Part shown: one piece after another, positions 29,691-42,488 of the stretch
How positions within the stretch are numbered: position 1 is the stretch's first letter
Layout of the letters: each line of letters begins with the position of its first letter
DNA from: Sipunculus nudus
Lineage: Eukaryota; Annelida; Sipuncula; Golfingiida; Sipunculidae
Assembly: GCA_026874595.1 (NCBI GenBank)
Contig: CM049316.1
Location: forward strand, 62,109,176-62,173,175
Direction: 5' to 3'
Length of the DNA: 64,000 bases
Notes under the pieces: generated by a model
What the model was told of the DNA's origin: nothing
Database searches by the model: none
What the model saw: the letters and a program-made list of their open reading frames with translations, nothing else
Translations under genes and position numbers: made by a program

Positions 29691-32000
29691 TAAAAACGTT
29701 GATACTAGGTAGATAATCCTGTATTTATAGTTACTTTCCTCCGGGGTGTCCCGTCGATAACCACGCTGAGATAAGGCTGTCAGGATTAATCACTCATCCA
29801 AGGCCAGGGTACTATATCACCGGTAAACGTAAATCAGTTAACTAACTGGAACCGTGACCTCACTCTCAATTAACCGAGTTCCTCCTAAGCATTGTAGTAA
29901 TTGTGCAAATTTGTTTGCCCCAAGGGATCCGAATGACAATTGTGTCACGCTTATTTGACCAAGGCAAGCAACTGTCCCGGGTAGGACAGTGCCTGCTACA
30001 TCTATACCTCGGGAGATAGGAGTTTTTGACGGAAATATGACACCATTTATGGAGAAAAAACCTCCAAGCGTTTCCTTTATTCCACCCACCCCTCGAGAAT
30101 GGTGCGTTAATGAGAGAATGTAGTGTCTCAGGGAGGACTAACCTCGGTAGCAAGTCCGGCCTATCTTTTGCGTTTGAGAGTCAGAGTTCAAAGATGATGA
30201 TTCAGAATCCAGTCAAAATGTATCTTTTGTCCCTCCTACACTAAAGCCTTACTCGGAGGAGGCTCCTAGGTCCGATAATCCCTGTGCGCCTCCCGTCACT
30301 ACCCTGTCGAGTCCACTGCCGGTTACATCGTGGGCTAATAATCATTAACCGAGCAGACTCGGGGGCAGATCAACCCTTTTCCAGGTCACTGTGTCCGACA
30401 CGACTACTAGTATGCCGACGTTTAGCGGCAAGCAGCCGGTAAATTGACACATAGGCGATGGTCAATCCTTTATCTTATGATCAAATTCTGTCCACGGAAG
30501 CTTAAGTACATGGCCAGATGTGTCATGCCGAGTTTTCAGAAACTGAAATTGACCGTATGGAGGTTAAATAAAAATATAGTACCTGTTCGCAAAGAGAACG
30601 GTCAGTGGCTACCTATAATAATCGACTTAAAATCGAATAGAGTCGGTGTGTCGAGCCATCGCTTTTCAAATGCACAAAATTTACATAGCATTTCACGGGA
30701 CTGGGCCTTTACTCTAGATCGGAAGGATGCATATTTTCATCTGCGGATCCTTCCTGCAAGCTAACCCTCCTGCGGTTTGTGTACCGATCACGTGTACATC
30801 AATATCGGACCCTTTGTTTCGGGCTGAACCTAGCTCCTTTGATATTTTCACTGCTATTGGTGCGATCAGGCCACTGTCTCAGAAATCAGGGGTGTCCATT
30901 GTCTCGTACCTCGAACATGGGTTAAAACAACAGTGACCGATCTGCGATCCTCGAACAAAAAAGTGAGTCATAAAGACGATTCATTTGAGTGGCTTTATTA
31001 TAAACCTCGAGATGTCAAACCTGACTCCCTCCCGTGCGATCCAATGCTTGAGAATACGTCAACACCTTCAACATTGCACGGCTGCTTTGCCACTACGTGT
31101 AGCAAACAAGATCACTCCAGTACTCAAAGCTCGCTTCGGCAATCGTGTATATCCACCAGACAGGTGGGGAAGATATTAGGCAACCTAAACTTGGCAGTAA
31201 ATTTTATCCCGTTTGGCCAAATGGAGCTGCGGCCCATACAACAGCTCTTCCGTCCATTCTGTCTCAATCGCTAATTCCAATACCGGGATGTTCTTATCAG
31301 CCGACGACAAACTCCGATCGTTACTTGTACCATAGCGATACACAGGACAACTCCTTCACGACATCCCCGTTGATCGAGATTTATATCAATGTCCCTTTAC
31401 TCCTCGCCATCTGCATATAAATATATTTGAGATGCAGGCTATTTGTTTCTCTTACCTAGCTGTGGTGGGCCACTTACTGGGAAAATCGGTTATATATCAC
31501 AGCGAGAATGTCAGTCACGTATAACAAACTTTTCGGTGGGACACGTTCCCATTCTCTGCTGCAAGAAGTTCTTCGGGTTCTCCGTTTTTGCAGAGACCTC
31601 GAATTTCAGGTGACGCCCGGTCACATTGCGGGCGTCCGCAACATAATTGCAGATGCCCTGTCCAGGAGTCACCTTCCGCTTCCGCCAAAATGACAATTAC
31701 ACATCCGCATTTTGTTCAGGAATTCTTTTAGTTCTGGGGCCGTCCATCGAAAATTCTGTTTGCCTCGGGAATCAATCAACAACTACATCGTTTGCGTTTA
31801 TAACTACGTCTCCGCAGGCGGTAGCATTCAGATGCAGATCGGCTTGATCAACTTCTTAATACATTTCCATCGGCCAAGCTAATTCTTGCGGTTCTCTCTC
31901 TAGATTTCGCGACACAGCCTTGTTCTGATCGTGCGAGCGTCCCTCCTAGCACTGTGGTGGGTCCGTTGCCGCACGCCCTCCGTTAGGGTCCAGCCGAGTC
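29690..32000 (+). mobile_element. degenerate DIRS-like retroelement, 5' part
   Basis: The region is GC-richer than its surroundings. Its broken frames carry, in order, a gag-like cysteine/charged region, reverse transcriptase motifs (RKENGQWLPII, DRKDAYFHLRI, and FGLNLAP-type in another frame) and an RNase H region ending in GHIAGVRNIIADALSR (about 31620-31665). WR-x-I...DxKDAYFH and ADALSR motifs with this spacing are typical of DIRS-type elements, which integrate by tyrosine recombinase. Many frameshifts and stops make it a pseudogene. The right end is lost in a G/C-homopolymer region. A recombinase fragment at 51654 may be its continuation. Confidence 0.6.
30444..31693 (+). pseudogene. DIRS-like reverse transcriptase and RNase H, broken
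   Basis: Fragments in shifting frames cover RT (30444-30764, motif TLDRKDAYFHLRI), the connection region (30930-31270) and RNase H (31508-31693, RGTRSHSLLQE-like GGTRSHSLLQEVLRVLRFC followed by the ADALSR motif). Stops and frame changes occur every 200-300 bases, so no functional product is expected. Confidence 0.6.
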
Positions 32001-33775
32001 CATTGGCGGCACCGGGGGGGGGGCATGGGGGGGGGGGGGGCCGGCATTTGCCCCCCCCCCAAGTTATAACCTTTGCCCCCACCCACCCACCCACCCAGAT
32101 TCAGGCAAATCTTTGGGAAAATTCAGGCAATGAAGAAATATGAAAAATCCGTCAATGAAAGCATACATAACACAATTTAATACACTTATACAGACAGGCG
32201 GCCTGAGGCAGGCAGCCCCCCCCCCCCCATGCATCTATAAGAGGGTTCCAACAGTAACAGGCCAGCTGGTCACTGTCCAAAGCTGGACTGCTGCCTGCTT
32301 GTGGGTCAGTGCCGCTTGTCTGCAGCTGTTTCATATACCAGCACACGATTTGTGTCACAGAGGTGACCTCCAAGTGGTTATAAGAAGCTTCTATAGCAGC
32401 ACTGTGGCTGTAACAGTTTTACTCTCCTCACACAGCAGATAGCCGATGTTTTCTATACAAGCTCTGGCTATAGGTATGTACACCCCCCACCCATGAACAC
32501 ACACACATATATATATATATATGACCTTACCTAGTAGTGTATTTTCAATTAAACAAAGATAACAGAACACTGAAAAAAATTAAAACATAATGTCCGAAAG
32601 CAAGTCAGCCAAGTTCTTTGCTGGACTTTTTATGCTATCAAGAATGTCACTTCAAAGATGAATACTATTTAGATTAGATAAAAATTATAAAATACATTTA
32701 AATTTAAAAGCCCTATAAGATCATAGTCATGCAGCATTGTGTCATTACTGGCCATCATTAGGTAATTATTTAACATATTTATAAAAGGGATTTAGGAGCT
32801 TCAGGTTACTGGCTTTTATCAGTGTTGGTGCTTTCTTCTGTCAGCTAACATTTGTCAAGAAATATGAAATGCATGAAATATGAAATTTTTGTCATAATTG
32901 TCTGACAAGGTACGTGAATAATAAGAAATCTAAATTATGTCATTTTGGTTATGCTGCAACAAATAGCGCTGGCCAGTAATGACCTTATGTACTCATAGGC
33001 TTCGGAACCGGGGGGGGGGAGGGGGGCGCCCCCCCCCCCCCCACACACTTTTTGGTCCCAGGGCACAAGGGGGCAGAACTTCTGTAGAAGAACCCATGCA
33101 TTTCCATTGCTCATGAGTCAACCAGATTCGTACTTAACTATGCATTGGAAAAATACTGGGATGAGCAGTGCCGGTGGTGGTTGGGGGGGGGGGTATATTA
33201 TGATATTATGTGTCCTGTTGGAAATATAATACTCTACAGAGAAGCTGAGACTCCCGGGACCTATTGGTCATCAAGACTGTTGCGTCTGGGGTGCTTACGC
33301 TGGTCAGGCAGATGATAAACTTGATGTACTTCAAGTGTTGACTTAATCGCTTATGGTTAAATTTTTGGCGGCCGAGGTGGTAGTACCCACACTTCCTCCC
33401 CCAATTTTGTCATTGACCAAGGTTTCCGTACTATAAAAGAAAATTACACTTGCTATGCTAAAAAAAAAAAACATGCATACATAAACTATATTCATAAAAA
33501 AAGAGGGAACAGGCAAGCAGTGTCAGCTTCCTTCACTGTCCACCATCAAAACCATGGGATATAAATTAAAGTGTTACTATAGTCAGGTCAGGGCCTCTGA
33601 GGCTGCCACTGCATGCTGAGAACCTGGGTCCTTATACACCCTGAAGTGTGAGACTGTCCAGATCATGTAGGTCGGGCATCTTTGCTATTCATAAACTGTC
33701 TTGCTGGTCAGTCACAGTCACATTTACTGTCTGAAATTGAAGCTTGAAAGACATATCTACAGTCAGTGTGTATTA

Positions 33776-33849
33776 ATGGCATCTAGCAAAAAGCAGAAGG
33801 TATCTGACTTCTTTGTCAAATCTCAAGATTCCACCTATAACCCAGTGAG
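33776..33849 (+). CDS. possible first coding exon of an unidentified gene or transposon
   Basis: ATG at 33776 opens 24 codons (MASSKKQKVSDFFVKSQD, then STYNPV) ending CCCAGTGAG|GTATGT, a good donor. Short basic starts of the form K-K-x-K-V-x-D-F-F are common at the N-terminus of transposase-derived and BED-finger-type proteins. That resemblance is weak evidence, and no downstream exon was found before the BEL insertion. Confidence 0.25.
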
Positions 33850-33986
33850 GTATGTAAAATTATATTTTGTTCCTTTAAGTTTCTAAATAAATAAGCTATT
33901 AGTATACTATAAGTTTTTAGCTCAGCTGACTGTAAGTCATCTCAGTACTTGAAGTACCATATATTGGTCCACTCTTGCCCCCCCAA

Positions 33987-34017
<31 letters not shown>

Positions 34018-34878
34018 CCAGCATAGGCTTTACCCCCCCCCCCCCTACACACACACACACACACATACACACTTTTTGACCCAATGGTGGAGGTAGGTGT
34101 GATCTTTCTGTGTGAAATTATGTTAGTTCCATTATTTGGTTGGAAAATCCATTGTATTTCTTCTCAGTCTACATGCCTCACATGAAAACCACTGTAACTT
34201 AATTTCTTAATTTAGAGTGCAAAGTTATATAGGTCATTACTGTGTAATTTTTACAGATAAGGAAATTGAATATAATGTAATTCATTTAAGTGAGAACAGT
34301 TGGAAATTTAGACTACTTGTTTGTGTAATTAATTTTTAAACTGATAACCTTATAGACAGGTCTGCTTTGGAATATATCAATATTTTTTTGTATTGCTCAA
34401 TGTTTAATTATATATGACTAACATGTGTTCAGTTTTCTGTAAATTAATAATTCATGGTGATATTTATATGATAATTACAACTTAAACTTCAAGTAAGTTT
34501 GAAAATGTTATATATCCTTTGCTTATTTGTTTCTTGTTTTATACCTTACACACCAATGGTGGAGTAAAATTAAAATCCCAGTAACGGATCTGAAGTTTTT
34601 ATTAAGATTTGACGAAGACTATATTATGGTATAAATATTATCAATTTGGCACACATGATTCTGTAAATTAAATATTTAATCATTTTTTGTGTGGTGCAGC
34701 ATGTGATTAAAAATAGGAAATTGGTCAAAATACTGCACTGAAAATGCATTTTTATGTTTCATTTTTTCAAAATTTTCCAAACTGTGAGAGGGGGTTACTC
34801 CCTCCCACACCCACCCCCTTTCGGGCGCTTTCAATTGCACAATATGACCCACATTTCACTTTTTAAAATCTCAAAAAA

Positions 34879-34880
<2 letters not shown>

Positions 34881-34923
<43 letters not shown>
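34881..34923. repeat. TA dinucleotide microsatellite
   Basis: About 43 bp of uninterrupted alternating TA next to a C homopolymer. Confidence 0.9.
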
Positions 34924-34925
<2 letters not shown>

Positions 34926-35273
34926 GCCTTTATACCCAAATTGCGGCCCCCCCCCTTTAAATACTATTCCGTAGCCTATGGTACTGGCATATTTGTGGTA
35001 TTTGTTTAATGCATATATATGTGTGTGTATTACATTTAATTATTACAATGACCTTGTATACCAGTAATCTTAGTTTCCTTAATCAAACGAAGCACAAACT
35101 TTGTGAACTGTTTATTGTGTGAGCCAGCTAGCCAGCTGGTAATTTGTCATGCCCAGGCTGGTGTCCAGCAACACTAACAGCATACAGCTTACACAAAGCT
35201 GCAGAGGGTCACTTGTCCCTGTCCCTAGCTCCAAGTAGCCCTGAATTGTGTTACCAGGCTGCCGGTGTATTTG

Positions 35274-35278
35274 GTGTA
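35274..35278. repeat. target site duplication, left copy (GTGTA)
   Basis: GTGTA directly precedes the TG of the first LTR and matches the five bases after the last LTR. Five bp is a usual size for BEL/Pao integration. Confidence 0.75.
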
Positions 35279-36449
35279 TGTAACTCCCCATTTGACAAAC
35301 GAGATCACACGCAGATGTCTTTACAGTAGCTTTATTCCTCAGGCAATACTTGCCTACTACGTGAAAACTGAAACAAACAAATATAGTTGTAAGATCTCTA
35401 CTTCTTTCCCATGAATAGACATGGTTTATGTAAGTAACTGTATGCACTATAACCAAATGACCTATATAGCACTTTGAGTTTGAAATATAAAGAAACTACT
35501 TATTAATTATCTTTACTGGCTAAAGCATTTTGCAAAATTAAATGACATATTCAAAAGAAATAAAACTGATACCTCTATATATATGTGTATATGCTTGTAT
35601 ATGTCGACAAATACGATACATGCAACAACATACATGTGTAATTGGTAATTATATCACTAAATCAAGTAAATGTATCTAGTAAACTTTGCAATAGATTCAT
35701 TACATGGTTTCTATATGACCTGCGTCTGTTGGTACACAATTAAAACTGATAATTTGTGTTAAGGCTGTGATAAACGTCTACATATTTACCAACAATATTA
35801 ACTTAAGAGAAAAGTCTGAGCAAACATCTGAGAATATTTATCTGCCAAAGTTGAATCCCATAGCTATTTAATAACAGGGTGCTTTCATTTCACAGAAATA
35901 ACAATCCTTAATCCAGTTATAACACTACAGAGACACAAAAGATAAAATTATTTCACCTACAAATTTTTACTCCTTAAGTTCAGGAAGACATTCAGATGTG
36001 GCTGAAGGCTGAAACACATAACACAGCTATATCCTCCACGTCAGCATGTGATTGTATGCCACACTGACCTAGTACAAATACCGACAGGTTCATATCTGGT
36101 CTAGATTCACTACAATATATATAATAATTGTAATACATGGAAATAACTACAAAAATAACAAATCAAATACATGGAAATAACTACAGAAATAAAATAAACT
36201 TACCATGTACGCCTATGTCAAATAATAGGGGGTTAAATGCAAATACTTCGAGTTTGACGACAAACGCGGCACAAACGTGGCAATGTAACGACTGCTCTGC
36301 TTCCCAGCTGTGCTTAAAACAATGGAAACAAAAAAGGGACAGCCCTCCTGTGTATATGCTGAACATCGACCTATAAAAGGGGCAGGGTGACAACCATGTA
36401 AAAATGTGGGTGATAACTGGAACACCAGCTAGCTGACTCAGTCGTTACA
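35279..36449 (-). repeat. BEL LTR 1 (3' LTR of copy 1 in element sense)
   Basis: It is bounded by TGTAAC/GTTACA inverted ends. In element sense it starts TGTAACGACTGAGTC and follows the purine-rich GGTGGGAG, the likely polypurine tract at 36450-36457. An AATAAA signal in element sense lies at 35331-35336, close to the LTR end. A strong splice-donor-like ATG|GTAAGT occurs in element sense near 36203. On the + strand TATAAAAG sits at 36372-36379. It differs from LTR 2 at about a dozen of 1,171 positions by eye. Confidence 0.92.
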
Positions 36450-36634
36450 CTCCCACCAATCACATTTTATCATTTACAAAAAATGTATATATATAAATGT
36501 GATTCAAACTAACAACCACACATCAAAATGTTTCACAAAAATAGAAATATCTCTTATCATTGCAAGATTCTACTCCTGCGAATGTATATACCGAGTCCAG
36601 CACTACAAAGTTCACAACAAGGAAAGAACGATAG

Positions 36635-37658
36635 TTAATCCTCTAACAGAAGAACTAATTTCTGGACAGGTCGTTCAAGGAATGTTGGCTGACCAATTCT
36701 TTTTCCCTTTTTATCCAACTTTGCAGGTAACAACACTTTAACCTTCCTCACAAGACCGTCATCACTAACCATCGTTTCCACGATTCTAGCTATTGGCCAT
36801 TTATTCCTAGCTACTTCGTCTTCTTTCAGAATAACAACATCGCCGTTCTTCAGATTTTGTCGCTCCTTGTGCCATTTTGATCGAAGCTGAATGTTACTCA
36901 GATACTCTTTACGCCACCTTGACCAGAACTGTTCACACAGATACTGTACCCTTCGCCATCGTTTCTTCAGATACAGGTCCTGCCTTACAAAGTTCCCAGG
37001 TAAGGGATACGCTGACTTAGATTTCATAGTCAGTATGTGATTAGGCGTTATTGGTTCCAGCGACAATGGATCATTAATTGTATCTGTGGTGAGCGGACGG
37101 CTATTTATGATCGCCATGACCTCGTACAAAACTGTTTTCAGTGTTGATGTATTCCTTGAGTTCATTTGCTGCTCCCACGAAATTTGAACCTTGGTCAGAA
37201 TGAAGTGTTGATACAGATCCTCGAAGAGCCACAAAGCATCTTAATCCATTGATGAAGCAGTCTGTTGACATATCATCGAGAACTTCCAAGTGCACAGCTC
37301 TTGAGCACTTGCACGTAAATATCAACCCGTACCGCTTACAAGTCTTTCTTCCTTCTTTAACCATAATTGGGCCAAAGCAATCCATACCTGTATGCGTGAA
37401 TGGAGGTGTAGCCTCAATCCTTTCATTAGGTAGGTCTGCCATACGCTGGCTCTCTAAAGGTCGTCTCTTTTTGCGGCATTCAACACATCTGAATATAAAA
37501 CTTGAAACAGTCCTTGCGCCGCCCAACACCCAATACCCATTTGTTCTCAGTGTGTTCAGCGTGAAGCCTTTCCCACAGTGTTTGGTCTGCACATGGTAGT
37601 GTCGAAGTATCAAATTTGTGATGTGACAATTCTTGGGCAATATCACAGGGTGTCTCAC
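36635..37658 (-). pseudogene. BEL copy 1 integrase, internal deletion
   Basis: 37101-37658 encodes the zinc-binding N-terminus (HYH...C..C) and the first two catalytic Asp motifs (GMDCFGPI and LHSDQGSNF). 36635-37234 encodes the C-terminal domain. Relative to copy 2, 179 bp are missing at 37151/37152, with a 2-bp AT microhomology. The deleted part carries the segment with the third catalytic residue (the Glu of FGGIWERQI in copy 2). Copy 1 keeps 19 bp at 37540-37558 that copy 2 has lost. Confidence 0.87.
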
Positions 37659-38736
37659 AAGGGCGAGTTCCCTTTCCTAAACCTGCCACCGACTCGTATC
37701 ACGCCATCAATTATGACTGGGTCTAAATTGTATAGCGGGTTCCCTTTTGGAAGACTGGAGTGGGCCAACATTTGAAATTCCTTATGAAAGACTTCCTGCT
37801 GAAGAAGCTTGATGACCAGAATTTCTGCTTTCTCTCTTTCTCCCACGGAACTCAGACTTGAGTCCTTGACTCCACTCGCTCGACGTATCAGCCGTGCGAC
37901 TATTTTGCGGACTTGGGTCCAACTGGAAAATCTGTCGAGCTTGGCTAAGAGAGAACCTTGAATTTTGGATTCATTTGTCGCCAACGAACGGGACCTGATT
38001 TCAGGATCACCTAAATCTATCTCTATCACAGGTTCATCAAAGTGTCTGACCTCAGACTCCCACAAAAAAGCAGGTCCCTTGAACCAACACGACTGTTCGA
38101 GTTCAGAAATGGTGTGCCCTCTCGATGCAATATCCGCAGGATTTAATTCCGAAGGGACGAAATGCCACTGCTCAAACCTGGTTAAAGTTCGTATGATTTC
38201 TACCCTATTGGCGACGAATGTATGAAACTTTCGGCTTTCGTTCTTGATATACCCAAGGACCACCCTTGAATCCGACCAGAAATATTCTGCAACCTCTGAG
38301 TACTGAAGCTCTTCTTTCAGCATTACACTTATCTTTGCGGCAACTGTTGCTGCTGTGAGCTCTAGCCTAGGTATTGTAACCACCTTTGTGGGAGCGACAT
38401 GAGCCTTTCCAAACACAAGGGAGCAATGGACACCCTGACTGGTTACATATCGTAGGTATATCGTAGGTATGTGCAAGTGCCATATCCAATAGCACTAGCG
38501 TCAGCAAAATGATGCAGTTCTACAGCAGTAACAACAGCTGAACCTGGGTAGAAACACCTCGGAATTCTGATGCTGTTCAGTGATTGTAGGTCTGACAGCC
38601 ACATATCCCACTGTGGTTGTAGATCAGCTGGTAAAAGATCATCCCACCCAACATTTCTTCTACACATTTCCTGAAGTGTCCTTTTCCCTAGTAGCACAAA
38701 CGGAGCAACAAACCCGAGTGGGTCGTACAGTGACAA
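37655..38736 (-). pseudogene. BEL copy 1 RNase H and linker region, two frames
   Basis: 38443-38736 carries SLYDPLGFVAPF and the RNase H start HHFADASAIGYG. An 11-bp tandem duplication (CCTACGATATA type) near 38450 shifts the frame. 37655-38476 continues with LELTAA, WSDSRVVLGYI and the ELNPADIASRG motif characteristic of BEL/Pao, then the linker toward integrase. The duplication is shared with copy 2. Confidence 0.85.
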
Positions 38737-40043
38737 ACAACAGAAAGTATACCGCGTCTACTAGAAGGAACACTCTGGGGTGAAACTGTGAACATAAAAG
38801 TATCTGTGGATAGGCACCACTGGATACCCAGTGCTCTTTCCATGGGCACAACCCCCAAATCCAGACTTTTGACTGTAGCTCGTTCAGATGGGGCGATACT
38901 TGCCATGAGCTCTTGCGAATTTGAAACAAATTTGTGCAAATGTATGCCTCCTCTCTTACACAACTCTTGGGCATCCTGAACTAATTTGACACCTTCTCCG
39001 ACAGTAGGTACACTGGTGAGACCATCGTCGACATAAAAATTGTTCTTAATGAACCTTGCTGCTTGCGGGTACTCGCTCTCATACTTTGCCGCTATGAACG
39101 TCAGTCCATAAATCGCGCATGCAGGACTTGACGCAGCGCCAAACAAATGTACCGTCATTCGATACTCTCGTGGTTGAGTAGTTTCATCTCCATTCTCCCA
39201 CCATAGAAACCTTAACAGGTCTCGGTCATCCGTATGTACATAAAAATGGTGAAACATCCTTTCAATATCTCCGATAAATGCAACTGTGTGATTCCTAAAT
39301 CTGCACAACACTCCCAGGAGGCTGTTGTTCAGTTCAGGTCCCTTCAAGAGGCAGTCATTGAGGGAGATGCCTTGATATTTGGCCGAACAATCGAAGACAA
39401 CCCTTATTTTGTCACGTTTCTTTGGGTGATACACACCATGATGAGGTACATAGTTTGTTCTTCCAGAAGGTCCTTCGTCTGAAACCAACTCAGCCTCACC
39501 CTTGTCTATAATATCTTTCATGAAAGCCTTGTAATGAGCAGCAAACTTTGTATCGCCATTTAACTTTCGCTTTAGATGCTGTAACCGAACTTCGGCTAGG
39601 CGTTTATTGTTGGGCGACAACGTGGGTTTAGACTTGACAGGTAAAGGCATTTCTACATGACCATCATTTCTTTGCTTCGCTTGTTTGCTCATCATGTCAA
39701 CGAACATAATGTCCTGTTGAGAGACCTTTTTACTTTGACCATACTCATTCTCAACAAAATCTTGTTCCAGCGCATTTACCAACTCTCGTGGTGAAACCAT
39801 TGGTACTTCCTTCACTGATATTCGAAGATTTATGCCAGACTGACGATCCATACATGGGATTGACAGCCCTATGATGCTCCATCCTAAATCTGTTCGCTGC
39901 GCAAATGGTTCTGTTTCACTACCACCAATCACCTCTCGGGGCGTAAGAGCCAGTGGACAATCGTATCCAAGAAGTAGCCCCACTTCACATGTCTGCAGCG
40001 CTGGGATCTCATTAGCAATATGCTTCAAGTGTGGCCACTGCAT
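38688..40043 (-). pseudogene. BEL copy 1 reverse transcriptase
   Basis: About 451 codons. It begins with the CEVGLLLGYDCP motif typical of BEL pol, followed by RT motifs (KIRVVFDCSA, the LLKGPELN motif, and the catalytic YVDD in NFYVDDGLTS). After RRGILSVV the frame runs into unrelated residues. The expected SLYDPLGFVAPF continues one base out of frame at 38443-38736, so a single base seems to be missing. Copy 2 has the same break. Confidence 0.88.
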
Positions 40044-41311
40044 ATAGCTGTCTCATGTGTTGGTATATGCGACCTTTCGACTGGTATGTAGTCACGTGTA
40101 TATGCTATAGGCAAGGAGATTCTCTTATCAGAGAACATACCACGAATTTGCAAGCCATCAATTCGTTTGCAGTCTAACACTGTACCAGCAGATGTCATGG
40201 TGCTAATCTTAAGTTTCACTTCCTTTGCTCCCTCATCCCACGCCTTCGCTATATCATCTAGAACAAACGTCGTGTCACTTTGAGTATCGAGTAAAGCGTA
40301 GGTGAGGCACTCTTGGTCTGGTTGATTAACACTAGATAACCACACAGGAACTATACCTGAGGTTATCATCAGACGTTTCACACTGTGAGATGTTGCTTGA
40401 GTTGAAGGCACGACTTCCTCAGGTTTGGTCTCCTTTGATTCAATAGCCTTGTCATCATGAAGACATGTAGGATGGCGTCTTTTACATGACTTACATGTAT
40501 GTCTCCTTCTACATTCACTGGAATAGTGACCTTTACGCAGGCAGCCAAAACACAAGTTGTTGGTTCGAATGAAGTCTCTTTTCTCAGACATATCTTTTGT
40601 ACAAAATTCAGTGCAAGCAGCAATTGAGTGGTCGACGTCTTTGCAAAATATGCAAGATATCCTTGGTTTTTCATACAGTTGGGATTTTGGAAACTGTTGT
40701 GATGGTTGATTTTGATTCGAAACTGTGGATGATGACATCTTACTCTCAACTGTATTTGATGCCAGAGTTTGTCTTTTCACCACCTTTTCCTTAGCCTCTG
40801 GTTTTGAGAGATAGGGTGAGCAGATGGGATTACACGCGACTCTTGCTTCTGTTTTCAAAAAGTCCACAAACGTTTGAAAAGCAGGGTACAATTTATGCTT
40901 GGTTAGATGATCAACAACGACCCTGTTCCATCTTTCAACTACCCACTGTGGGAGTTTTTCTAGCATTTTTCTGTTCTCCTCACAATCATTTAAGATGTCC
41001 AGGCCTCGAACATGAGGCATTGCACCAGCAGTTGCATTCAGAAAATCGACGAAGTCTCTTAAAGCAAAAACATCTCTTGGTGCTATCTTTGGCCACCTTG
41101 CAATTCGGTCACGGAAGGCTTGTTTGATTATAAAAGGATCTCCATAACGCTCACTCAGCACTCTCCATGCCTCAACGTAGGCCTGGTCAGTGTCCCGATA
41201 AAAATATCCTTCTACTGCCTTCTTAGCTGGACCTGATACATGCTCTTTCAAGTAGTATAGTTTCTCACTTGCAGAGAGGCCCTTGTTATCCACAAGTGCG
41301 GAAAATGACAT
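40025..41311 (-). pseudogene. BEL copy 1 Gag C-terminal part and aspartic protease
   Basis: This continues the Gag frame after the TAG. It contains two CX2CX4HX4C zinc knuckles (CIFCKDVDHSIAAC and CFGCLRKGHYSSEC), a third Cys/His cluster, and the protease motif LLDTQSDTTF with a DTQS variant around the catalytic Asp. The frame ends at 40025, just after it overlaps the RT frame. A 2-nt expansion in GCTATATGCAG appears to shift the frame, and the same change is present in copy 2. Confidence 0.85.
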
Positions 41312-41314
41312 TTT

Positions 41315-42304
41315 CTACTCCACAAATTTCAATGGATCTCCAGAAAATATGGAAGGTTTTGGCGGCGGTAGCCGATTTGCTGTCAGAGAATGGCTCAATA
41401 ACTGAGCCAATTTGCTAATGTCATCTTGAGAACTCTTTGCCTCATATTTTACATCACCATCATCATGCTCAGATGTTTCTATTGTGTTGAAAGCAACAGG
41501 TTCAAAGCTTGGAGCCAAAGGATCCAACACTACATGTGCACTGTGTATATCCATATCTGATATCTGGGACTCATTGTAGACCTCTTGTAAGATTTTAGAC
41601 TTTGCTTCTGCAACCTTTACATCAGAGTTCACTTGTATGGCTTCTAATTTCATTTTTTCTTCTTCCATTTGTAATTGGAGTTGCAGAATCTTTGTCTTTT
41701 GTGCCTGTTCCGCTTGCAGAGCCTTCACTTTCTCTTTTTTCTCTGCTAACTCAGCGTCTGCCTTTGCCTTCATTGAAGATATTGAAGACTTTCCTGTAAT
41801 GTTTGTTGACGACTCACCAAACACTGAAGGGTGTGCATGCTTCATTCCCCGAGTTTGTTGACACATCTGAGCACTATCAAACTGATCAGGGTGCTGCAAA
41901 CGCCTATCCTGAAGTAATTCTTTCAGTTCTCCAGAGATTGCACCACAATTGTCTACTTGTATTAACTGGTCTCTAGATGGTGCACTACGTTTTCGTAAAT
42001 CTTCATATACATGAAGAACCTCTTCTGAGCATTTGACCAAGTCGACATTCAGCTCATCTAATGATTGTGGCTTCCGCAAACATTTGCGAGTTTTTGATGC
42101 ACATTCTCGCCACCTTTCGTATGCAGAATTTAATTTGCTTGCCATCCTTGGAACATCATCATCGAGATTCTGCTGGGCCTTCTCGGTCAACTTTCTATCA
42201 CGAGCACTGCGACGTACTTCAGAATCAGGAATTGCTGAGGTTTGTATCGTCGACTTATTTTCATCTTCTTTCGACTGATCAGACATATCCTTTGATTCTG
42301 ACAT
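41315..42304 (-). pseudogene. BEL copy 1 Gag, N-terminal part, ended by a nonsense codon
   Basis: It starts with ATG about 180 bp inside the LTR and encodes about 329 residues. There is a charged N-terminus, a long Lys/Glu/Gln-rich coiled-coil-like stretch (about residues 180-235) and a PPPKPSIFSGDP motif, which is characteristic of BEL/Pao Gag. A TAG at 41315-41317 interrupts it where copy 2 has a Trp codon. The frame continues beyond the stop. Confidence 0.85.
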
Positions 42305-42488
42305 AACTATATGCCACTGGTCCTGATAGAGTCTTTCTTAGTTGACACTTTAACTTGACATACGACTACTGCTACTAAATGTGCATAGCTGGGTGTAGTA
42401 CGACTTCGACACTAAACTGCGACAGAACTGATAACATCTGACGTCATGTAGTACAGATGAAAAGCTTCTCAAGGTCGCATGTTTTCAC

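Larger units (their letters stand above)
32000..35278. other. repeat-rich DNA with G/C homopolymers
   Basis: Runs of 7-14 G or C occur at 31992-32059, 32217-32229, 33009-33045, 33183-33193, 34034-34047 and 34950-34958. They often sit beside ACACACTTTTTG.CCCA or TATA microsatellites, which suggests fragments of one repeat family. A short exon-like open frame lies at 33776-33849. The last 180 bp before the BEL LTR are moderately GC-rich unique-looking sequence interrupted by the LTR. Confidence 0.5.

Noticed and set aside
37249-37599. + strand open frames within the BEL elements (also 44638-44934, 48095-48496)
   Set aside because: They are antisense shadows of integrase and gag. They recur in both copies only because the copies are nearly identical.
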